Shown: piece by piece, positions 46,297-63,231 of the stretch | How positions within the stretch are numbered: position 1 is the first letter of the stretch | Layout: every line of letters starts with the position of its first letter | NCBI RefSeq assembly: GCF_963676935.1 | Contig: NZ_OY781470.1 | Coordinates: 2,080,680-2,144,679 of the forward strand | DNA from: Halarcobacter sp. | Lineage (GTDB): Bacteria > Campylobacterota > Campylobacteria > Campylobacterales > Arcobacteraceae | Reading direction: 5' to 3' | Length of the DNA stretch: 64,000 nt | Made by a program: the position numbers and the translations under genes | Notes under the pieces: generated by a model | Told to the model about the DNA's origin: nothing | The model's database searches: none | Seen by the model: the letters and a program-made list of their open reading frames with translations, nothing else

Positions 46297-47104
46297 GAAT
46301 AGATTTTTAATCCTTAGAAGATTAACTCAAATATCAATAATAGTTCTATATTTTGGAGCAAACGCTTGGGGTTGGAATATTTTAATTGGAAATCTAAGTT
46401 CATCAAAAATTATAGATTTAATTCCTATGAGTGATCCTTATGCTGTATTGCAAATGTTTGTTTCAGGAGCAGTTATATCATCTAATGTTTTTATTGGAGC
46501 ACTAATTGTTATTATCTTCTATTCAATAATTGGTGGAAGATCATTTTGTTCTTGGATTTGTCCTATAAATATAATAACTGATTTTGCAAATTATATTAGA
46601 AGAAAACTTGGATTTAATAAAATTCAAAAAAGACAACCAGCAACAAGAAATATCCGTTACTGGACAATAGCAGTTAGTTTAATAATCTCTTTTATTTTTG
46701 GAGTAGCTGCTTTTGAATTTATTTCTCCCATATCTATGGTTCACAGAGGAATAATTTTTGGTTTAGGCTTTGGCTGGTCAGCTATTTTAATTATATTTTT
46801 GTTTGATCTTTTCGTTTTAAAAAATGGTTGGTGTGGACATATTTGTCCCCTAGGAGGGTTCTATTCAATAGTAGGAAAATTTAGTCTTATACGAGTAGAG
46901 CACGAAGAAGAAAAATGTACACTTTGTATGAAATGTAAAGAAGTTTGTCCTGAAAGTCAAGTACTATTTATGATTGGAAAATCATCAGAACAAATACTTT
47001 CAGGAGAATGTACAAACTGTGCAAGATGTGTAGAAGTTTGTGATGATAATGCACTAAATTTCTCACTGAGAAATCTAATAGATAAAAAAAGAAGGAGAAT
47101 TGAT
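46289..47104 (+). CDS. napH: Membrane quinol-oxidising ferredoxin NapH, stop missing
   Basis: About 272 residues precede the NapB start in the same frame. Four membrane helices flank cytoplasmic CP motifs FCSWICPINI and WCGHICPLGG. Two Fe-S clusters follow (CTLCMKCKEVCP and CTNCARCVEVCDD). NapH is expected to oxidise menaquinol. The frame has no stop before napB. At the A7 run 47084-47090, a -1 shift (or one extra A) gives TGA at 47101-47103, the probable true end. Confidence 0.9.
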
Positions 47105-47734
47105 ATGAAACTTGTTACTAAACTTGGGCTTGGTTTAGCAGTAACTTCATTTATTGTATTTATAGGTTGTAGTCAAGCTCAACCAACATATTCTGAAGAA
47201 TCTTTAGGATTAAGAAAGGTTGACCTTTATACTGAAAATACAGTTATGCCTGAAGAAACTAAATACAATAAAGCATCACCTAGTAGCTCTAAAACAATAG
47301 CTAGAGCTTTTCAAGATGCACCACCAATGATTCCACATGATACTGAAGGTATGTTGCCTATTACAGTAAACAACAATCAATGTGTTAGTTGTCATGCACC
47401 TGAAGTTGCTCCATCACTTGGAGCTTTACCATATCCTAAATCACACATGATTAACTTTAGACCAGATACACATTTAGCTAAAGATGGGAAAATAGTAAAA
47501 AATGGAAAAGAGATTGATAATACTTCAAGCGAAAAACTTGAATATGTTACAATCAAAAATATAAATAAACTAAGTGGTGCAAGATTTAATTGTTCACAAT
47601 GCCATGCACCACAAAGTGAAGGTGAATTAGTAGGAAATACATTTCAACCTGATTTCACAAATAAAGATGGTATGAAAAAATCTAGTTGGACAGGTTCTAA
47701 ACTTACTGAAGGTTTAGATACTTTAATGGAATAA
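47105..47734 (+). CDS. napB: Diheme cytochrome subunit of nitrate reductase NapB
   Basis: ATG 47105 has AAGGAG 7 nt upstream and starts an own export signal (KLVTKLGLGLAVTSFIVFIGC), so it is translated on its own although it is in frame with napH. Two haem c motifs are present (CVSCH and CSQCH), with the usual YPKSHMINFR between. It accepts electrons for NapA. FIGC resembles a weak lipobox, so membrane anchoring is possible but uncertain. Confidence 0.93.
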   Translation: MKLVTKLGLGLAVTSFIVFIGCSQAQPTYSEESLGLRKVDLYTENTVMPEETKYNKASPSSSKTIARAFQDAPPMIPHDTEGMLPITVNNNQCVSCHAPEVAPSLGALPYPKSHMINFRPDTHLAKDGKIVKNGKEIDNTSSEKLEYVTIKNINKLSGARFNCSQCHAPQSEGELVGNTFQPDFTNKDGMKKSSWTGSKLTEGLDTLME

Positions 47735-47736
47735 TT

Positions 47737-48225
47737 ATGAAAAGAAGAGAGCTTTTTAGCTCTCTTGCCAACTCTTTTTCTAAAAAAGAAGTGCAAGAGA
47801 GTCAAATCAGACCACCATACTATAAAGAATTAGATTCTTTTCACAAAGAGTGTATTAACTGTAATAATGAATGCGCCACTTTTTGTGAAGAAAATATAAT
47901 AGTTATTCAAGATGATAATACACCAATAATAGATTTTAATCTTGGAGGATGCACTTATTGCGACCAATGTGCAATAAATTGCCCTAATGATGTATTAACA
48001 TTAGAATTTAAAAAAAAGATTGATTCTAAAATTGAAATTGATATACTTAAATGCATGAGTTGGCATAATACAATGTGTTTTTCTTGTAAAGATCCTTGTT
48101 TAGATGATGCAATTAAATTTTTAGGAATGTTTAGACCTTCAATTGATGATAATACTTGTACAAATTGTGGATTTTGTATATCGATATGTCCAAGTGAAGC
48201 AATTAAAATTATTAAGGAGATGTAA
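47737..48225 (+). CDS. napF: Ferredoxin NapF
   Basis: The 162-residue protein begins MKRRELFSSLAN, as in NapF. It has several cysteine clusters for Fe-S centres: CINCNNECATFC, CTYCDQCAINCP, CMSWHNTMCFSCKDPC and CTNCGFCISICP. NapF is cytoplasmic and is thought to help load or insert the NapA cluster. It sits between napB and a small unknown gene and ends next to AAGGAG of that gene. Confidence 0.92.
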   Translation: MKRRELFSSLANSFSKKEVQESQIRPPYYKELDSFHKECINCNNECATFCEENIIVIQDDNTPIIDFNLGGCTYCDQCAINCPNDVLTLEFKKKIDSKIEIDILKCMSWHNTMCFSCKDPCLDDAIKFLGMFRPSIDDNTCTNCGFCISICPSEAIKIIKEM

Positions 48226-48226
48226 G

Positions 48227-48514
48227 ATGTCAGTAAAATTTATTTCACATGTAGATGAGAATACAAAAGGTGAATGGTTTATAAAACTAACTGATACCCT
48301 AAATGATGAAAGTATAATTTGTAAAGATTTAGATGAATACAAAATAAAACTTGAAAAGTGTTCAAGTGAATATGGCTTTGATATAGAAGTAGTATGGACA
48401 AAAGCAAAAGGGTTATCTCCTAAAAATTATAAAGATTTAAATAATAAAATGGCTATTTTACAAAAAGAGTATGAAGCAGAAATAAATCAATTAAATAATA
48501 CTTCGGAAAATTAA
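48227..48514 (+). CDS. Small unknown protein inside the nap operon
   Basis: The start is ATG 48227, with AAGGAG 8 nt upstream overlapping the napF stop; longer in-frame upstream starts lack this site. The 95-residue protein is charged and helical (VKFISHVDENTKGEWFIKL at the start), with two cysteines and no signal or membrane helix. I do not recognise the family. It lies between napF and napL, where no named nap gene is known to me, and is co-transcribed with them. Confidence 0.75.
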   Translation: MSVKFISHVDENTKGEWFIKLTDTLNDESIICKDLDEYKIKLEKCSSEYGFDIEVVWTKAKGLSPKNYKDLNNKMAILQKEYEAEINQLNNTSEN

Positions 48515-48515
48515 T

Positions 48516-49472
48516 ATGTTAAAATTATTATTACTATTTACTTTTATCATTAACCTAAATGCAATAGAAAAATTAGAGCCTAAGAATACATTTATTACAA
48601 CAGGTGATGTACAAGATATTAAAATCAAAAACAATTTATTATATGCAGCAACAAGCAATGGTACAGTTGAAATATATAATATCAATACAAAAGAAAAAGA
48701 AAAAACAATCAAAATACCTAATATAAAAGATTTTATGGGAGATTTAATAGCTTCTAAAATATATTCTATTGATTTAATTAAAAATAAAATACTAATAGTT
48801 GCTCAAGGGATGAAAGGTTATAGAAATATATATATTTATGAAAATAATAATTTAAAAAAGATAATAGATATAAATAAAAAATTTTATGTACAAAAAGCTT
48901 ATTTTGTTGACAATGATAAGATAATATTCGCCCTACTAAGTAACCAAATAGCCTTATATAATATAAATACAAAAAAACTAAAATATTTAATTCAAATTAG
49001 TGCTTCATCTTTTTCAGATTTTATAATAAGTGAGGATAAAAATGAACTTGCAACTACAGATGAAAGTGGTATTGTAAGAAAATTAAATATCAAAAATGGA
49101 AAAGTAATAAAACAATTTAAGGCACTTAATTTAGATAAAGTTTATCAATTAGATTATAAAAACAATACTATTATAACTGCTGGACAAGATAGAAAAGCAA
49201 GTATCTATACACCTCAATCTAGTTACAAATTAGATTTTGATTTTTTATTATATAGTTGTGCTTTAAGTTCAGATGCAAAGTTGGGTGCAATTGCTTTTAA
49301 TGAAAAAAATGATGTGCTTATATTTAATACATATACAAAAGAATATTTATATAATTTAACAGGTCAAGATGCAACTGTTACTAAAATTTTATTTAAAACA
49401 AATAAAGAAATATTTATCAGTAGTGATAGTAATAAAATCAATCATTTTTATTTTAAAGGAGTTAAAAAATGA
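48516..49472 (+). CDS. napL: NapL-like periplasmic beta-propeller protein
   Basis: A signal peptide (MLKLLLLFTFIINLNA) precedes a 318-residue WD40-like repeat protein (LATTDESGIVRKLNIKNG, TAGQDRKASIYTP, FISSDSNKINHFYF). NapL occurs at this position in Campylobacterota nap operons and its function is unclear; it is periplasmic. The ATG is 2 bp after the small gene and its tail overlaps napD by 4 bp. Confidence 0.85.
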   Translation: MLKLLLLFTFIINLNAIEKLEPKNTFITTGDVQDIKIKNNLLYAATSNGTVEIYNINTKEKEKTIKIPNIKDFMGDLIASKIYSIDLIKNKILIVAQGMKGYRNIYIYENNNLKKIIDINKKFYVQKAYFVDNDKIIFALLSNQIALYNINTKKLKYLIQISASSFSDFIISEDKNELATTDESGIVRKLNIKNGKVIKQFKALNLDKVYQLDYKNNTIITAGQDRKASIYTPQSSYKLDFDFLLYSCALSSDAKLGAIAFNEKNDVLIFNTYTKEYLYNLTGQDATVTKILFKTNKEIFISSDSNKINHFYFKGVKK

Positions 49473-49852
49473 ACATCTCAAGTATTGTAGTTCAAACTAC
49501 ACCAAAATATTTAGAACAAGTAGTAGAAGAGTTAAAAAACTGTAAATTTTGTGATTATCATCTACATGATGAAAAAGGTAGAATCATAATAACTATTGAA
49601 GGAAACGGAGTTAAAGAAGAACTTGAAAAATTGAGAGTTATTGAAGCAATACCTCATGTAGTATCAGCAGATATGCAAATGGCCTATAGTGAGGATGAAT
49701 TAGATGAGCACATTGAAGTTTTAGAAAACTCAGATGCTGTTCCCAAAATGTTGAATGATGAAAATGTTGACCCAGATAAAATCATCTACAGAGGTGATTT
49801 AAAAAGAAAAGATTTAGAAGGCTTTGCACAAGAATTTGATAAGGTTGATTAG
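49469..49852 (+). CDS. napD: NapA signal-peptide chaperone NapD
   Basis: The 127-residue cytoplasmic protein begins with ISSIVVQTTPKYLEQVVEEL and has the ferredoxin-like pattern of NapD (GRIIITIEGNGVKEELEKL, IPHVVSADMQMAYSED). NapD binds the NapA twin-arginine signal during maturation. The start overlaps the napL stop; a PAS gene begins 1 bp after it. Confidence 0.9.
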   Translation: MNISSIVVQTTPKYLEQVVEELKNCKFCDYHLHDEKGRIIITIEGNGVKEELEKLRVIEAIPHVVSADMQMAYSEDELDEHIEVLENSDAVPKMLNDENVDPDKIIYRGDLKRKDLEGFAQEFDKVD

Positions 49853-50296
49853 ATGGAATATAATAATAGTGAATTTCTAATTGAAACATTGGTACCAAAA
49901 AATGAATTAATTATCTCAAGGACAGATTTAAAAGGTAATATTACATATGCAAATGAAACATTTGCATATATAAGTGGATATAAGATTGAAGAATTAATAG
50001 GAAAACCACATAATATAGTAAGACATCCAGATATGCCAAAAAGAGTTTTTAAACAAATATGGAAAAAACTTAAAAGAAACCAAAGATGGGAAGGTGTTAT
50101 AAAAAACCTAAGAAAAGACTCTGGGTACTATTGGGTTTTTGCAACAATCAGTGGTGTATATAAAAATGAAAAACTTATTGAATATAAATCAATCAGGACA
50201 CCCATTACCTACAATGATAAACTAAAATATCAAAAACTATATGATGAATATAGAAATCGTGATAAAGATAATATTAGAAAAGTAGTGTATACATAA
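49853..50296 (+). CDS. PAS (Aer-type) sensor protein at the end of the nap operon
   Basis: The 147-residue protein is one PAS domain: ISRTDLKGNITYANETF, SGYKIEELIGKPHNIVRHPDMP and YYWVFATISGVY. The PHNIVRHPDMP stretch is typical of Aer-like PAS domains that bind FAD. No MCP or kinase part follows, so it is a stand-alone sensor. It begins directly after the napD stop and is probably co-transcribed. It may tie electron transport or nitrate to taxis, which is inference. Confidence 0.85.
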   Translation: MEYNNSEFLIETLVPKNELIISRTDLKGNITYANETFAYISGYKIEELIGKPHNIVRHPDMPKRVFKQIWKKLKRNQRWEGVIKNLRKDSGYYWVFATISGVYKNEKLIEYKSIRTPITYNDKLKYQKLYDEYRNRDKDNIRKVVYT

Positions 50297-50327
50297 AATC
50301 CCCTTTTCTAATTAAAAGAATTAAATC

Positions 50328-50403
50328 TGGTGCCCACAGCGGGAATCGAACCTGCAACCTCTTGCTTACCATGCAATTGCTCTACCGTTGGAGCTATGCG
50401 GGC
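50328..50403 (-). tRNA. tRNA-Thr (anticodon GGT)
   Basis: The minus strand gives acceptor GCCCGCA/TGTGGGC, D-arm TAGCTCCAACGG, anticodon loop ATGGTAA (GGT, reads ACC/ACT), T-loop TTCGATT and encoded CCA. Two stem positions are not Watson-Crick: A27-G43 in the anticodon stem and A51-C63 in the T-stem. Confidence 0.9.
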
Positions 50404-50643
50404 ACAATAAATTAAGTTGAAAATTTTAGCCTTGACTGACTTAGTTTATACTTAATATAACCAAGATAAAAAGTGAAAATAAAAAAGGGTAAGTAAAACC
50501 ATAGTAAGCAGAAGAAAAAAAAGACTAGAGACTAAAAAGTAATAAAAAAAGTAAAGAAGGAGAAAAAAGAGGGCAAAAAAAAAGCTCATAGCTTAAACAT
50601 CAAATAGAGATGAATAAACTAAAAGCTTAAAAAACACTCAAGA
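50404..50643 (-). other. Purine-rich spacer downstream of the first rRNA operon
   Basis: The 240-bp stretch is AG-rich on the plus strand, with a core (50492-50522) similar to 56695-56725 of the inter-operon spacer but with a 35-bp length difference beyond it. On the minus strand it follows 5S and would be U-rich. I see no gene in it. Confidence 0.6.
50575..50594 (-). terminator. Putative intrinsic terminator of rRNA operon 1
   Basis: Read on the minus strand, AAGCT-ATG-AGCTT (50594-50582) is a 5-bp hairpin followed by a T-run of 9 (to 50575). It lies about 50 nt beyond the 5S end. The stem is short, so efficiency is uncertain. Confidence 0.55.
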
Positions 50644-50758
50644 GCTGGCAGCGGCCTACGTTTCCACAAGTGAAACCTGCAGTATTATCAGCGCAGAGGT
50701 GCTTGACTTCCGGGTTCGGAATGGAGCCGGGTATTTCCACCTCGCTATAACCACCAGC
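50644..50758 (-). rRNA. 5S ribosomal RNA, operon 1
   Basis: The reverse strand begins GCTGGTGGTTATAGCGAGG and ends CGTAGGCCGCTGCCAGC, pairing as the closing stem. The core CCGAACCCGGAAGTCAAG is the standard 5S sequence. Ends are estimated from the stem. Confidence 0.93.
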
Positions 50759-50891
50759 AATATGAGTATCAAACAAACTTTAAAAGTTTGCTCTGTACTC
50801 ACATTTATGAGTTATAAAAATTATAATGTTAAGTCTTTGACACAATACTGAGTTAAACTCAATAAGATAGTAAACCAAGAAATAGTTTAAA

Positions 50892-53765
<2,874 letters not shown>

Positions 53766-54117
53766 TTTATTTGAGAATAAAGTAATTTCTTACTTTAACC
53801 TTTTTGAATAATTATTCCTTGGCTACTATCTTATTGAATCTAAAACTCAATAAAACAGTTGTGTCTATCTATACTTTTTATATTAATAATCTTAATTATT
53901 AACATAATCATTTTTAGATATGAAATTTTTTTGTTTTTTTTAATAATCTTCATACGAAAGATCATTAAACGAAAAAATTAAAGACTTTAACATTATGTTT
54001 TTAAATATCATTGTTATTTGCATAACAGTTTAGGATAAATCCTAATATAAATTCTATTCTCTTTAGAATTTATATTAAAATTTAGCTAACTCTTTTAACT
54101 TGATTTGCTTAAATAGA
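53766..54117 (-). other. tRNA-Ala to 23S spacer, operon 1
   Basis: A 352-bp AT-rich spacer with a strong 13-bp hairpin (54044-54056 with 54064-54076, core TATAAATTCTA/TAGAATTTATA) and a smaller one just before it (TAGGATAAATCCTA). These are likely RNA-processing structures. No gene is seen. Confidence 0.6.
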
Positions 54118-54193
54118 TGGTGGAGATAAGCGGGATCGAACCGCTGACCTCCTGCGTGCAAGGCAGGCGCTCTCCCAGCTGAGCTATATCCCC
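54118..54193 (-). tRNA. tRNA-Ala (anticodon TGC), operon 1
   Basis: Acceptor GGGGATA, anticodon stem CCTGC/GCAGG with loop CTTGCAC (TGC), T-loop TTCGATC and encoded CCA. It is the second spacer tRNA of the operon. Confidence 0.97.
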
Positions 54194-54215
54194 ACATACT
54201 AATCAGATTATTATA

Positions 54216-54292
54216 TGGTGGGCCTACCAGGACTTGAACCTGGGACCTCACGATTATCAGTCGAGCGCTCTAGCCAGCTGAGCTATAGGCCC
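54216..54292 (-). tRNA. tRNA-Ile (anticodon GAT), operon 1
   Basis: Acceptor GGGCCTA/TAGGCCC, anticodon loop CTGATAA (GAT), T-loop TTCAAGT and encoded CCA. It is the first spacer tRNA after 16S. A 9-bp hairpin (54364-54372 with 54379-54387, GAAGTTAGA/TCTAACTTC) separates it from the 16S end. Confidence 0.97.
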
Positions 54293-54396
54293 ATTCTTCA
54301 CCTATTCTTTGAAATAATCTTTATAAACCGAACATGATAACTGCAATCTCTTTGATTGCTTTGGAAGTTAGAAACGAATCTAACTTCTCTTCTCTG

Positions 54397-55914
<1,518 letters not shown>

Positions 55915-56099
55915 ATTATGAATGTTTAATTCTCTGACTTATGTTTTATTACTTTTGTAACAAAACTAAATCTCATTTGTAAAGCTTAGCTTTATGTTTC
56001 TTAAATAGACAAGGATATAATTTACTTATATTCTTGTTGTTATATTTTTGTGTTATCATATTCGGTTTATAAAAATTACTTCTTCTTACAAACCTTCGT

Positions 56100-56109
56100 T
56101 GTTAAAGAT
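56100..56109 (-). promoter_or_regulatory. boxA-like antitermination site, operon 1 leader
   Basis: Read on the minus strand, ATCTTTAACA matches the core of rRNA boxA (CTTTAACA), about 45 nt after the expected start. NusB, encoded at 23073 here, should bind it. Confidence 0.6.
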
Positions 56110-56157
56110 CATCCATCTCTTCAAAACTTTGTGTCGTTCCTCTGAAATTGGACGGGA

Positions 56158-56186
56158 ATTATAATAGATTTTTTAACGCTTGTCAA
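56158..56186 (-). promoter_or_regulatory. Sigma-70 consensus promoter of rRNA operon 1
   Basis: Minus-strand TTGACA (56186-56181) and TATAAT (56163-56158) are both full consensus and 17 bp apart. A GC-rich discriminator (TCCCGTCC) follows, as expected for a growth-regulated rRNA promoter. Confidence 0.9.
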
Positions 56187-56742
56187 GGGTTTTTTCTTAT
56201 TCCTGGCTTAAATTTTGAAAGTTTTTGCTCTTTTTATCTTCTCTTTTTTTCTTTGTTATTTTTTTTTACTCTTTTAGCCCACATTTTAAGGTCTTTTACC
56301 TTTATATACATATCCACTCTTCCCTTCTATTATTATTTCTCTCTTCTCTTTACTCTTTGTTATTATCTCTATTTTACATCTTTCTTCTATCTCATATCTA
56401 TTTGCTTCATTTTCTTTACTACTTAATCTTGAATATACTCTCCCTTCTCCTCCATATGATATCTGCCCTAATTATTTATTGTTTTTAGTATTAATTTTTA
56501 TTCAATTAAGAAATTTAAGTATCAATTAATAATACTAATTTATAAAAGTGAATCAAGTGGTAACCATTGATAAAAACTTGAAAATATATAAAAAATTTAT
56601 TATCTCGATTCATAAAGAAATAAAAAGAACTAATAAAGAGTATAGGGAATGGAAATAAAGATAAATAAAAAGCAAAGGGTAAAAAAAGGAGGAAAGTAAA
56701 ACCATAGTAAGTAGAAGAAAAAAAAGTGAAGAAAAAAAGAGC

Positions 56743-56762
56743 AAAAAAAAAGCTCATAGCTT
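56743..56762 (-). terminator. Putative intrinsic terminator of rRNA operon 2
   Basis: Same short hairpin and T-run as after operon 1 (AAGCT-ATG-AGCTT then about nine T), at the 6168-bp offset. Confidence 0.55.
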
Positions 56763-56811
56763 AAACATCAAATAGAGATGAATAAACTAAAAGCTTAAAA
56801 AACACTCAAGA

Positions 56812-56926
56812 GCTGGCAGCGGCCTACGTTTCCACAAGTGAAACCTGCAGTATTATCAGCGCAGAGGTGCTTGACTTCCGGGTTCGGAATGGAGCCGGGT
56901 ATTTCCACCTCGCTATAACCACCAGC
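56812..56926 (-). rRNA. 5S ribosomal RNA, operon 2
   Basis: Same sequence as 50644-50758 as far as I can compare, with closing stem GCTGGTGG/CCGCTGCCAGC. Ends are estimated. Confidence 0.93.
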
Positions 56927-57059
56927 AATATGAGTATCAAACAAACTTTAAAAGTTTGCTCTGTACTCACATTTATGAGTTATAAAAATTATAATGTTAA
57001 GTCTTTGACACAATACTGAGTTAAACTCAATAAGATAGTAAACCAAGAAATAGTTTAAA

Positions 57060-59933
<2,874 letters not shown>

Positions 59934-60285
59934 TTTATTTGAGAATAAAGTAATTTCTTACTTTAACCTTTTTGAATAATTATTCCTTGGCTACTATCTT
60001 ATTGAATCTAAAACTCAATAAAACAGTTGTGTCTATCTATACTTTTTATATTAATAATCTTAATTATTAACATAATCATTTTTAGATATGAAATTTTTTT
60101 GTTTTTTTTAATAATCTTCATACGAAAGATCATTAAACGAAAAAATTAAAGACTTTAACATTATGTTTTTAAATATCATTGTTATTTGCATAACAGTTTA
60201 GGATAAATCCTAATATAAATTCTATTCTCTTTAGAATTTATATTAAAATTTAGCTAACTCTTTTAACTTGATTTGCTTAAATAGA
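59934..60285 (-). other. tRNA-Ala to 23S spacer, operon 2
   Basis: A copy of the operon 1 spacer, with the same 13-bp hairpin (60212-60244). No gene is seen. Confidence 0.6.
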
Positions 60286-60361
60286 TGGTGGAGATAAGCG
60301 GGATCGAACCGCTGACCTCCTGCGTGCAAGGCAGGCGCTCTCCCAGCTGAGCTATATCCCC
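60286..60361 (-). tRNA. tRNA-Ala (anticodon TGC), operon 2
   Basis: Second copy of the spacer tRNA-Ala, with loop CTTGCAC and encoded CCA. Confidence 0.97.
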
Positions 60362-60383
60362 ACATACTAATCAGATTATTATA

Positions 60384-60460
60384 TGGTGGGCCTACCAGGA
60401 CTTGAACCTGGGACCTCACGATTATCAGTCGAGCGCTCTAGCCAGCTGAGCTATAGGCCC
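60384..60460 (-). tRNA. tRNA-Ile (anticodon GAT), operon 2
   Basis: Second copy of the spacer tRNA-Ile, with loop CTGATAA and encoded CCA. Confidence 0.97.
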
Positions 60461-60564
60461 ATTCTTCACCTATTCTTTGAAATAATCTTTATAAACCGAA
60501 CATGATAACTGCAATCTCTTTGATTGCTTTGGAAGTTAGAAACGAATCTAACTTCTCTTCTCTG

Positions 60565-62082
<1,518 letters not shown>

Positions 62083-62266
62083 ATTATGAATGTTTAATTC
62101 TCTGACTTATGTTTTATTACTTTTGTAACAAAACTAAATCTCATTTGTAAAGCTTAGCTTTATGTTTCTTAAATAGACAAGGATATAATTTACTTATATT
62201 CTTGTTGTTATATTTTGTGTTATCATATTCGGTTTATAAAAATTACTTCTTCTTACAAACCTTCGT

Positions 62267-62276
62267 TGTTAAAGAT
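62267..62276 (-). promoter_or_regulatory. boxA-like antitermination site, operon 2 leader
   Basis: Minus-strand ATCTTTAACA, same as in operon 1 at the 6167-bp offset (one base shifted by the leader indel). Confidence 0.6.
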
Positions 62277-62324
62277 CATCCATCTCTTCAAAACTTTGTG
62301 TCGTTCCTCTGAAATTGGACGGGA

Positions 62325-62353
62325 ATTATAATAGATTTTTTAACGCTTGTCAA
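62325..62353 (-). promoter_or_regulatory. Sigma-70 consensus promoter of rRNA operon 2
   Basis: Minus-strand TTGACA (62353-62348) and TATAAT (62330-62325), 17 bp apart, identical to the operon 1 promoter, so each operon has its own promoter. Confidence 0.9.
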
Positions 62354-62534
62354 GGGTTTTTTCTTATTCCTGGCTTAAATTTTGAAAAAAATCTGCTTTT
62401 TTACTTTTTTGCTCTCTTTAAGTATTTTCTTATTTTTATAAAAAGCCTATATATTGGGGAGTGTTTATATTTTTTAATTGATTAGGATTGTTTTTGTATA
62501 AAGTAAAATTAATTTTAAATAAATAGGTTTAAAC

Positions 62535-63230
62535 CTATTTATTTAATTTATCAACAATTTTAAGAAGATAATCTGCTGATTCTTTTGCACTAGATTTTAA
62601 AAATTCATCAAAATCTATATCAGCTCCACCATCTGCAGCATCCGAAATTGCTCTTAATATGAAAAATGGTACATCTAAAGAATCACATATAACCGCAACA
62701 CTTGCACCTTCCATCTCTAAAGCATCTGCTTTAAATGTATTTTCTATAAAATTTTTTCTCTCTGATGAATGTACAAATTGATCTCCAGTAGCTATTGTTC
62801 CTTCTAAAACATTTAATGAATTTTCTAAAGCAACCTCTTTTGCTACTTCTCTTAATTCTTTAGAAGTTTCAATAAATACATCGCCACCAGGAACAAAGCC
62901 ATGAGGATGACCAAAGGCAGTAATATCTAGATCATGTTGACATAACTTATCTGCAATTATCAAGTCACCAATTTTAAGTTTAGGATTTATTGCACCTGCA
63001 ACTCCTGAAAATAAAAGTGTATCACATCCAAATTTTTCAATTAGTGTACTAGCTGTTAAACTTGCAAATACTTTTCCTATCTTAGAGTATGCAATAACAA
63101 TATCTAAACCATTATAAGATACTTCATAATATTTATTTTTTGCAAACTCTGTAATTTTTACATTGTTAAAGTGAGATAATAAAGGTTCAATTTCCTCTTC
63201 CATAGCTCCCATAATTGCTAATTTTTTCAT
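62535..63230 (-). CDS. mtnN: 5'-methylthioadenosine / S-adenosylhomocysteine nucleosidase
   Basis: The enzyme cleaves adenine from MTA, SAH and, in many Campylobacterota, 6-amino-6-deoxyfutalosine for menaquinone. Motifs are AIMGAMEEEIEPLL, LLFSGVAGAINPKLKIGD, ALEMEGASVAVICD and ISDAADGGADIDF (catalytic Asp). I set the start at ATG 63230 (231 residues); ATG 63239 is 3 codons upstream, lies inside the fabD end and has closer GAGG spacing, so it is an alternative. It is coupled to fabD. Confidence 0.93.
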   Translation of the reverse strand: MKKLAIMGAMEEEIEPLLSHFNNVKITEFAKNKYYEVSYNGLDIVIAYSKIGKVFASLTASTLIEKFGCDTLLFSGVAGAINPKLKIGDLIIADKLCQHDLDITAFGHPHGFVPGGDVFIETSKELREVAKEVALENSLNVLEGTIATGDQFVHSSERKNFIENTFKADALEMEGASVAVICDSLDVPFFILRAISDAADGGADIDFDEFLKSSAKESADYLLKIVDKLNK

Positions 63231-63231
63231 C

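Larger units (their letters stand above)
55915..56811. other. Spacer between the two rRNA operons: leader, promoter and low-complexity DNA
   Basis: From 55915 to about 56150 is the operon 1 leader, nearly identical to operon 2 (62083 onward). The promoter lies at 56158-56186. From about 56220 to 56500 the plus strand is T/C-rich, and from about 56540 to 56750 it is A/G-rich, with only low-complexity open frames. The last part holds the terminator region of operon 2. I see no credible protein gene. Confidence 0.75.
62083..62534. other. Leader of rRNA operon 2 and spacer to mtnN
   Basis: The leader copies the operon 1 leader except for one base: a T4 run near 62211 where operon 1 has T5. The promoter and boxA are listed separately. 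The match to the operon 1 flank ends about 62386; beyond is AT-rich DNA with no gene. The inverted repeat AAATAGGTTTAAACCTATTT (62521-62540) spans the mtnN end and may be its terminator. Confidence 0.7.

Noticed and set aside
56148-56757. Phe/Leu/Ser/Tyr-rich open frames in the inter-operon spacer
   Set aside because: They are produced by T/C-rich or A/G-rich low-complexity DNA, overlap the promoter and terminator, and have no recognisable domain.
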